Source of the DNA: Collinsella sp. | GTDB taxonomy: Bacteria; Actinomycetota; Coriobacteriia; Coriobacteriales; Coriobacteriaceae | Assembly (NCBI GenBank): GCA_014871605.1 | Contig: WGSQ01000065.1 | Coordinates: 1 to 9,378 of the forward strand | DNA: 9,378 nucleotides | Reading direction: 5' to 3' | Shown here: positions 1 to 4,709 of the stretch, one piece after another | Numbering within the stretch: position 1 is the stretch's first letter | Layout: the number at the start of each line of letters is the position of its first letter | The notes under the pieces: model-generated | Database searches by the model: none | The model's input: only the letters and a program-made list of their open reading frames with translations | What the model was told of the DNA's origin: nothing | Program-made: the position numbers and the translations under genes

Positions 1-2
1 AC

Positions 3-197
3 GACCGCTACAACATCCAGCGCATGCACCTGTGGAAGTATGAGCGCGAGGGCCGCGCGTTGGTCGTCGCTCCGCAAAAGCCGGTCGAGGTCGGCCATGT
101 CGAGCACGATCCGACAAAGCTTTTGGACCTGTATATTCAGGGCCGCCAGGAGGCAAAGCGCCTGCTCGCGGAAATCCAAGAGTTCGTTGAGCGCTAG
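3..197 (+). CDS. Patatin-family phospholipase, C-terminal fragment
   Basis: This is the last 64 codons of a gene that begins before the window; the frame is open from base 3 to a TAG at 195-197. The translation reads YNIQRMHLWKYEREGRALVV, then APQKPVEVGHVEHDPTKLLDLY, ending in a charged helix. This resembles the C-terminal extension of YjjU-like patatin-family proteins, where a 'YN..+..+E..G+.FVI.P..P+.VGR+E+D..KL..LY..G...A' pattern is usual. Family knowledge suggests a serine-aspartate lipid acyl hydrolase, but the catalytic G-x-S-x-G and D-G dyad lie upstream and cannot be seen. The next gene starts 192 bases later behind its own promoter, so the two are probably separate units. The assignment rests on a short recalled C-terminal pattern and is moderate at best. 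Confidence 0.55.
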   Translation, partial: DRYNIQRMHLWKYEREGRALVVAPQKPVEVGHVEHDPTKLLDLYIQGRQEAKRLLAEIQEFVER

Positions 198-295
198 CGA
201 CGGCGAACCCTCAAAAATGACAACAGCTAAAGAGCTGGAAAATCACGGCTCGTGGATGACATGTGCAGAAACTCTGGTCGGAGCCAAAATACCTG

Positions 296-323
296 TTGAC
301 TCGTACGGCGAGCGGGGTAATAT
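296..323 (+). promoter_or_regulatory. Sigma-A type promoter of rplM-rpsI
   Basis: A -35 box TTGACT (296-301) and a -10 box TAATAT (318-323) are separated by 16 bases. This is the best housekeeping promoter match in the window. The predicted start of transcription is near 330, giving an untranslated leader of about 60 bases before the rplM GTG. It is well placed to drive the two ribosomal protein genes. Confidence 0.75.
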
Positions 324-329
324 GGACGG

Positions 330-361
330 GTTACTTGCAGAGCCCCGTGAATCTCTGTAAC
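330..361 (+). promoter_or_regulatory. Hairpin at the 5' end of the rplM leader
   Basis: GTTA (330-333) pairs with TAAC (358-361), and CAGAG (338-342) pairs with CTCTG (353-357). CTTG forms a one-sided bulge and there is a 10-base loop beginning CCCC. The structure would sit at the very start of the predicted transcript. L13-S9 operons in some Gram-positive bacteria carry an autoregulatory L13 leader, so this is a candidate for such an element. I cannot match it to the known L13 consensus from memory, so the function is inference. Confidence 0.4.
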
Positions 362-389
362 AACACGTACTGTACATGGAGGAGTCTAA

Positions 390-833
390 GTGATTTCGAA
401 ATCGACTCACTACGCCAAGCAGGGCGAGGTCCAGCGCAACTGGGTTCTCGTCGACGCCGATGGTGCTGTCCTGGGCCGTCTTGCCACCCAGATCGCAATG
501 ATCCTGCGCGGTAAGAACAAGCCCCAGTTCACGCCCAACAGCGACTGCGGCGACTTCGTTGTCGTCATCAATGCCGATAAGGTCCAGCTTACCGGTAACA
601 AGGCCGACACGAAGACCTATTATCGCCACAGCGGCTACAACGGCGGCCTCAAGGCTGAGAGCTTCCGCCAGGCTATGGAGAAGCACCCGGAGAAGGTCAT
701 CGAGCGCGCCGTTCGCGGCATGCTGCCCAAGACCACCCTCGGCCGTGCCCAGATGACCAAGCTTAAGGTCTACGCTGGTGCCGAGCATCCGCATGCTGCC
801 CAGAACCCCACGAAGATTGAGCTGGAGGCTTAA
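390..833 (+). CDS. rplM: 50S ribosomal protein L13
   Basis: L13 is an early-assembly protein of the large ribosomal subunit that binds 23S rRNA. The 147-residue length is normal for the family. The N-terminal part contains RNWVLVDADGAVLGRLATQI (about 16-35). The diagnostic L13 signature is at residues 108-134 and includes VRGMLP, then G-R and K-L-K-V-Y-A-G-x-E-H-P. The start is GTG at 390, chosen because a strong GGAGGAG Shine-Dalgarno (378-384) lies 5 bases upstream and the protein then begins MISKSTHYAK, a common L13 N-terminus. The gene follows a promoter and short leader and is followed after 2 bases by rpsI, the conserved L13-S9 operon. Codon use is typical of a highly expressed gene (C/G at third positions, CGC/CGT arginine). 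Confidence 0.97.
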   Translation: MISKSTHYAKQGEVQRNWVLVDADGAVLGRLATQIAMILRGKNKPQFTPNSDCGDFVVVINADKVQLTGNKADTKTYYRHSGYNGGLKAESFRQAMEKHPEKVIERAVRGMLPKTTLGRAQMTKLKVYAGAEHPHAAQNPTKIELEA

Positions 834-835
834 AG

Positions 836-1231
<396 letters not shown>

Positions 1232-1261
1232 GGTTTTATCTCCTTTCGAGATACAATGTAC

Positions 1262-1305
1262 AAGCGGGGCCTGCCGATTCCTCGGCGGGTCCCGCTTTTC
1301 TTTTT
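1262..1305 (+). terminator. Intrinsic terminator of rplM-rpsI
   Basis: The arms 1262-1277 and 1282-1297 pair over 16 positions without a mismatch (two G-U pairs), around the loop TTCC. They are followed by TTTT C TTTTT (1296-1305). It separates the ribosomal operon from glmM. Confidence 0.95.
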
Positions 1306-1354
1306 CGACTAGGGTGGGCGGTTGCATATCGCCTGCTAGGGAAGGAGCGATCCT

Positions 1355-2692
1355 ATGCCCCAGAACATCTTCGGTACCGACGGCGTCCGTGGCGTCGCCA
1401 ATGCCGACCTCTCGTGCGACCTCGCGTTTCGCCTGGGCCGCGCGGCGACCAAGTTCCTTGGTCCGGATATCTGTGTCGGCCGCGACACGCGTCTTTCGGG
1501 CACCATGCTCGAGAGCGCTCTGACCGCCGGCATCATGGCCGAGGGCGGCCGTCCGCACTGCTGCGGCGTCATCCCCACGCCTGCCGTGGCGCTGCTCACC
1601 GTCCAGAATGAGCTCGACGGCGGCATCGTCATCTCTGCTTCGCATAATCCGCCGGAGTTCAACGGCATCAAGTTCTTTAGCCGCAAGGGCATGAAGCTTC
1701 CCGATGCGGTCGAGGAAGAGATCAGCGCCTGGGTCATGTCCGAGGAGGCCATGGCTGCCGACACGCTGCCGACCGGCGCCGGTGTGGGTCACATCATCAA
1801 GATGAAGGACGCCCGCAAGGCATATGTCGATCATGCCATCGATACGCTTGATGGCCTGAGGCTCGATGGCCTGGTCGTTGCCGTCGACTGCGGTCACGGT
1901 GCTTCCTGCCAGACTACGCCCGCCGCGCTGCAGCGCCTGGGTGCCACGGTCCATGCCATCAACACCGATTACTGTGGCACTGACATTAACGTTGAGTGCG
2001 GCTCCACTCACCTTGAGCCCCTGCGCGAGCTCGTGCTGCGCACCCACGCCGATATCGGCCTGGCCCACGACGGCGACGCCGCCCGCGTACTGTTCGTGGA
2101 CAGCGAGGGCAATGAGATCGACGGTGACTACATCCTGGCTATCTGCGGATCTGACCTCGCCGCTCGCGGCAAGCTCGCCAACTCCGAGATCGTCTCGACC
2201 GTCATGTGCAACCTGGGCTTCTCCATCGCTATGAAGGAGCAGGGCTTCGAGATGGTTCAGACCGCCGTGGGCGACCGCTACGTTTTGGAGCGCATGCTCG
2301 CGGACGGCGCCGTCATCGGCGGCGAACAGTCCGGCCACATCATCTTCCTGGAGCACAACACCACCGGTGACGGCCTGGTGACGGCTCTGCAGCTGCTGGC
2401 CGTGCTCAAGCGCACCGGTCGTACCCTCACCGATCTTGCCGGTATCATGAAGAAGTACCCGCAGGTACTCGTCAACGTGCATTCCGACAACAAGGCTGGT
2501 CTGGACGATTGCCAGCCCATCTGGGATGCCGTCGCTGCTGCCGAGAAGGAGCTTGACGGCCGTGGCCGCATTCTGGTGCGCCCGAGCGGTACCGAGCCGC
2601 TGGTCCGCGTGATGGCCGAGGCCGAGACGCATGAGTTGACCCAGCGCGTTGTCGACGACATCGTCGAGGTTGTCAAGCGCGAACTTCCCTAA
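1355..2692 (+). CDS. glmM: Phosphoglucosamine mutase
   Basis: GlmM converts glucosamine-6-phosphate to glucosamine-1-phosphate in the cytoplasm, the step feeding UDP-GlcNAc for peptidoglycan. The 445-residue length is normal. Visible landmarks: IFGTDGVRG at 5-13; the catalytic phosphoserine loop VISASHNP with Ser96; the metal loop at 238-244; the sugar-binding GGEQSGH at 322-328; and the C-terminal phosphate-binding RPSGTEPLVRVMAE at 409-422. The metal loop reads HDGDAAR where the family normally has DGDxDR, so the third metal-ligand aspartate is Ala243 (codon GCC at 2081-2083). ATG 1355 is supported by AAGGAG at 1342-1347. Only about 50 bases separate it from the upstream terminator. A weak promoter (TCGACT 1305-1310, TATCGC 1327-1332) could overlap the terminator T-run; otherwise read-through would be needed. 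Confidence 0.97.
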   Translation: MPQNIFGTDGVRGVANADLSCDLAFRLGRAATKFLGPDICVGRDTRLSGTMLESALTAGIMAEGGRPHCCGVIPTPAVALLTVQNELDGGIVISASHNPPEFNGIKFFSRKGMKLPDAVEEEISAWVMSEEAMAADTLPTGAGVGHIIKMKDARKAYVDHAIDTLDGLRLDGLVVAVDCGHGASCQTTPAALQRLGATVHAINTDYCGTDINVECGSTHLEPLRELVLRTHADIGLAHDGDAARVLFVDSEGNEIDGDYILAICGSDLAARGKLANSEIVSTVMCNLGFSIAMKEQGFEMVQTAVGDRYVLERMLADGAVIGGEQSGHIIFLEHNTTGDGLVTALQLLAVLKRTGRTLTDLAGIMKKYPQVLVNVHSDNKAGLDDCQPIWDAVAAAEKELDGRGRILVRPSGTEPLVRVMAEAETHELTQRVVDDIVEVVKRELP

Positions 2693-2722
2693 TGGTCAAA
2701 AACCGTTGCCAAGTGGTAAACT
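2693..2722 (+). promoter_or_regulatory. Possible promoter of the EIIA gene
   Basis: TAAACT (2717-2722) is preceded by an extended -10 TG (2714-2715), and TGGTCA (2693-2698) matches four of six -35 positions at an 18-base spacing. It begins immediately after the glmM stop. No terminator is visible after glmM, so co-transcription from glmM is also possible. This is a weak call. Confidence 0.3.
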
Positions 2723-2763
2723 GTTAAGGTTATTTTGATTGATCGGTATGTCCGAGGGGGAGC

Positions 2764-3261
2764 ATGTTCACTAAAGTCCTAAGGTCTTTTGGTATGCGTG
2801 GTCGAGTCCTTACGCTGGATGCTCCCATCTCGGGCGACGTCATTCCGCTTTCCGAGGTAAACGACCAGACGTTTGCCACCGGCCTTTTGGGCCAGGGCGT
2901 GGCGATTCAGCCCACCGGAACGCGTGTGATTGCACCGGCTGATGCCAAGGTCGAGGCCATTTTTCCCACTGGACACGCCGTTGCGCTTAACACGGTCGAT
3001 GGCTTGGACGTGCTCATCCACGTTGGTTTGGATACCGTTCAGCTCGAGGGCAAGCACTTTACCGTACATGCGCAAGTGGGTGACATCGTCCATAAGGGCG
3101 ATGTACTCATTGAGTTCGATCGCGAGGCAATTGCTGCCGAGGGCTACGATGTGACGGTTCCCATCTTGGTATGCAACTCCGTTGAGTTCTCGAGCATTAA
3201 GGGCTCCGTTGGCGTGCATGTCGAAGAGATGGACCAGCTCATCGTTGCTCGCGAGCGCTAG
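2764..3261 (+). CDS. PTS glucose-type EIIA, stand-alone
   Basis: A single-domain phosphocarrier of the glucose-glucoside PTS family (PTS_EIIA_1). It accepts phosphate from HPr-His and passes it to an EIIB domain of a membrane sugar transporter. The 165 residues are close in size to enterobacterial Crr. The active-site block GLDVLIHVGLDTVQL carries the phosphorylated histidine at His86. The partner histidine is His71 in FPTGHAVAL. IAPADAKVEAIF (about 55-67) matches the conserved 'sPvdGkv..l' strand region. No EIIB or EIIC domain is attached and no transporter is encoded in the window, so the sugar is not determined. ATG 2764 has a purine-rich GAGGGGGAG just upstream. Lying between glmM and nagB, it may serve GlcNAc or glucose uptake; that is inference. 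It could be called crr by analogy. Confidence 0.93.
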   Translation: MFTKVLRSFGMRGRVLTLDAPISGDVIPLSEVNDQTFATGLLGQGVAIQPTGTRVIAPADAKVEAIFPTGHAVALNTVDGLDVLIHVGLDTVQLEGKHFTVHAQVGDIVHKGDVLIEFDREAIAAEGYDVTVPILVCNSVEFSSIKGSVGVHVEEMDQLIVARER

Positions 3262-3301
3262 CAAGTGCACGTGGCCATTAGCCTACAATTCAAACACGTT
3301 T

Positions 3302-3335
3302 ACGGAGGGCGCCCTTGAAAGAGGACGCCCTCCGT
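3302..3335 (+). promoter_or_regulatory. Strong hairpin after the EIIA gene
   Basis: The arms 3302-3311 and 3326-3335 pair perfectly over 10 bases. After one mismatch the inner CCTT/GAGG pairs continue to a GAAA tetraloop. It lies 40 bases after the EIIA stop and has no T-run, so it is not a standard intrinsic terminator. A TACAAT box at 3284-3289 sits just upstream, without a convincing -35. It could be a U-less terminator, an mRNA 3' stabiliser, or the first element of the nagB leader. Confidence 0.6.
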
Positions 3336-3532
3336 GGCAAGATGGGATTTGTCCGAAGCAAAAAGGCTTTGGGTCACCGTGGACGGGCAGGGGCCTCGAC
3401 GCGGTTAGACACGAGACACATACATTACGCGACCTCGCCCTGGTGGCCGCACACGTTGGTTGCGGCCGACGCGGGCCGCGGGCAAGTGCTTGTAAGGGAG
3501 CCTTGCCTCTCTTGTACGAGAAAGGACGCGTA
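3336..3532 (+). promoter_or_regulatory. Structured 5' region of nagB with candidate RBS switch
   Basis: No gene is visible in these 197 bases, but inverted repeats are dense. TCCGAAGC and GCTTTGGG flank AAAAAG near 3352-3373. CAGGGGC (3388-3394) and CGCG (3400-3403) can pair with CGCG (3428-3431) and GCCCTG (3437-3442) across a symmetric internal loop. GGCCGCA (3445-3451) pairs with TGCGGCC (3461-3467). Near the start codon, CCTT (3501-3504) can pair either with AAGG 3494-3497 (loop GAG) or with AAGG 3522-3525, the nagB Shine-Dalgarno. The second pairing is extended by TCTC/GAGA around TTGTAC. These two pairings exclude each other. I do not recognise the glmS ribozyme core or a T-box in it. 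The structures were read by eye; function is inference. Confidence 0.4.
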
Positions 3533-4261
3533 ATGAAGATCATTAAAGCTAAAGACTACGAAGATATGAGCCGCAAGGCCGCCAATATTATCTCGGCGCA
3601 GGTTATCCTCAAGCCCGACTGCGTGTTGGGTCTTGCCACCGGCTCCACCCCGATCGGTGCCTACAAGCAGCTCGCTGCTTGGTACGAGAAGGGCGACGTC
3701 GACTTTGCCGAGGTCAGCACCTACAACCTGGACGAGTATCGCGGCCTTTCGCACGACGATCCCCAGAGCTATCACTACTTCATGCGTGAGAACTTCTTCG
3801 ATCACATCAACATTGACCTGAACAACACGCATGTGCCCGACGGTTCCAACCCCGACGCCGCCGCTGCCTGCTCTGAGTACGACAAGATCGTCGCCGCCGC
3901 CGGTTACCCGGATCTGCAGCTGCTCGGCATTGGCAACAACGGCCACATCGGCTTCAACGAGCCCGATGACCACTTCTCCAAGGGCACGCACTGCGTCGAC
4001 CTCACCGAGAGCACCATTCAGGCCAACAGCCGCCTGTTCGACAGCATCGACGACGTTCCCCGTCAGGCCTACACCATGGGCACCCAGACCATCATGTATG
4101 CCCGCATGATCCTGGTCGTCGCCAACGGCGAGGCCAAGGCTCAGGCCGTGCATGACATGTGCTATGGTCCGGTTACGCCCGAGTGCCCGGCTTCGATCCT
4201 GCAGCTGCACACCAACTGCGTTGTCGTTGCCGACGAGGCCGCCCTTTCGCTCTGCGAGTAG
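3533..4261 (+). CDS. nagB: Glucosamine-6-phosphate deaminase
   Basis: NagB converts glucosamine-6-phosphate to fructose-6-phosphate and ammonia, the catabolic counterpart of GlmM encoded just upstream. The 242 residues match the shorter Gram-positive NagB type. Visible motifs are LATGSTPIGAY (34-44, phosphate binding), TYNLDEYRGL with Asp67, and GIGNNGHIGFNEP (132-144) with His138 and Glu143. Position 136 is Asn where E. coli has its Asp141; I believe Asn is common in Gram-positive NagB. A PASILQLH block lies near the C-terminus (219-226). The reading frame is open well upstream (from 3182). ATG 3533 is chosen because the protein then begins MKIIKAKDYEDMSRKAA, typical of NagB, with AAAGGA (3521-3526) at a 6-base spacing. 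No nagA is present in the window. A terminator follows 32 bases after the stop. Confidence 0.97.
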   Translation: MKIIKAKDYEDMSRKAANIISAQVILKPDCVLGLATGSTPIGAYKQLAAWYEKGDVDFAEVSTYNLDEYRGLSHDDPQSYHYFMRENFFDHINIDLNNTHVPDGSNPDAAAACSEYDKIVAAAGYPDLQLLGIGNNGHIGFNEPDDHFSKGTHCVDLTESTIQANSRLFDSIDDVPRQAYTMGTQTIMYARMILVVANGEAKAQAVHDMCYGPVTPECPASILQLHTNCVVVADEAALSLCE

Positions 4262-4293
4262 CGCGAATCCTGCAGCTCGACATAGCCTTGCCT

Positions 4294-4321
4294 AAGGCCT
4301 CCGCTTTGCGGGGGCCTTTTT
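4294..4321 (+). terminator. Intrinsic terminator of nagB
   Basis: The arms 4294-4304 and 4308-4318 form an 11-pair stem (one G-T) with loop TTT, ending in a T-run 4317-4321. Confidence 0.95.
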
Positions 4322-4345
4322 GCTATCCCTTTTTGCCCATTTGAC

Positions 4346-4359
4346 CAAAAACTTGCCGC
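4346..4359 (+). repeat. Direct repeat copy 1 (CAAAAACTTGCCGC)
   Basis: An exact 14-base sequence that recurs at 4592-4605, 246 bases downstream and in the same orientation. Copy 1 continues into a palindrome (CTTGC-C-GCAAG). A degenerate relative, CAAAAATGCCAC, starts at 4417. Confidence 0.7.
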
Positions 4360-4591
4360 AAGCTTGGCGAATGCCGGATGCCCAACAGCTTGATTCATTC
4401 CATATCAGATTCTATGCAAAAATGCCACTAAAAGGTCGTAGACGGTAGCGGGTGCTAGGCGAGTTGAATGACATGGCTGAACCTTGTTCATCTGCGTTAC
4501 ACTGCCGCTTGGATGGGACAAGCTGACAAGCTCATTTACCTGCTTAAAGACCGATTAGTCGGGGGATTAATAACAATCGGCCCTCGCTGTA

Positions 4592-4605
4592 CAAAAACTT
4601 GCCGC
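4592..4605 (+). repeat. Direct repeat copy 2 (CAAAAACTTGCCGC)
   Basis: The second exact copy, about 105 bases before the regulator start codon. It is followed immediately by CTTGCG, giving a tandem CTTGC half-site arrangement instead of the palindrome of copy 1. Confidence 0.7.
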
Positions 4606-4709
4606 TTGCGTACCAAAAGACAACCTAAAACACAAGATCGCTCTATTCATAGCGCGGCTTGTATGGTCTTGCGGCTACAGTGTCCATACGGTCGAGTTGA
4701 GGAGCGGGC

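Larger units (their letters stand above)
4322..4709 (+). promoter_or_regulatory. Regulatory region upstream of the STAND-BTAD regulator
   Basis: This stretch has no convincing gene. It is more AT-rich than its surroundings and contains repeated CTTGCCGC-like motifs: a palindrome CTTGC-C-GCAAG (4352-4362), TGCCGCTTG at 4503-4511, CTTGCCGC at 4598-4605 followed directly by CTTGCG, and the reverse form CTTGCGGC at 4668-4675. Inverted repeats CCGATT/AATCGG (4551-4556, 4575-4580) and GTATGG/CCATAC (4661-4666, 4684-4689) are also present. A possible weak promoter is TTGATT (4390-4395) with TATGCA (4413-4418); TTGACC at 4341-4346 has no matching -10. GAGGAG at 4699-4704 is the ribosome binding site of the next gene. 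Function as operator DNA is inference. Confidence 0.45.

Noticed and set aside
1252..1257. TACAAT as a promoter after rpsI
   Set aside because: No -35 at a suitable distance, and transcription from it would run straight into the rpsI terminator.
3182..3532. N-terminal extension of nagB in the open frame
   Set aside because: It overlaps the EIIA gene and the hairpins. NagB homology begins at the ATG at 3533, which has a proper ribosome binding site.
3336..3532. glmS-type ribozyme in front of nagB
   Set aside because: The idea fits the biology, but I cannot find the conserved core of that ribozyme or a plausible cleavage site. Kept only as an unclassified structured leader.
3425..4210. 261-codon minus-strand frame over nagB
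   Set aside because: Shadow of nagB with the same compositional signature, no ribosome binding site and no recognisable motif.
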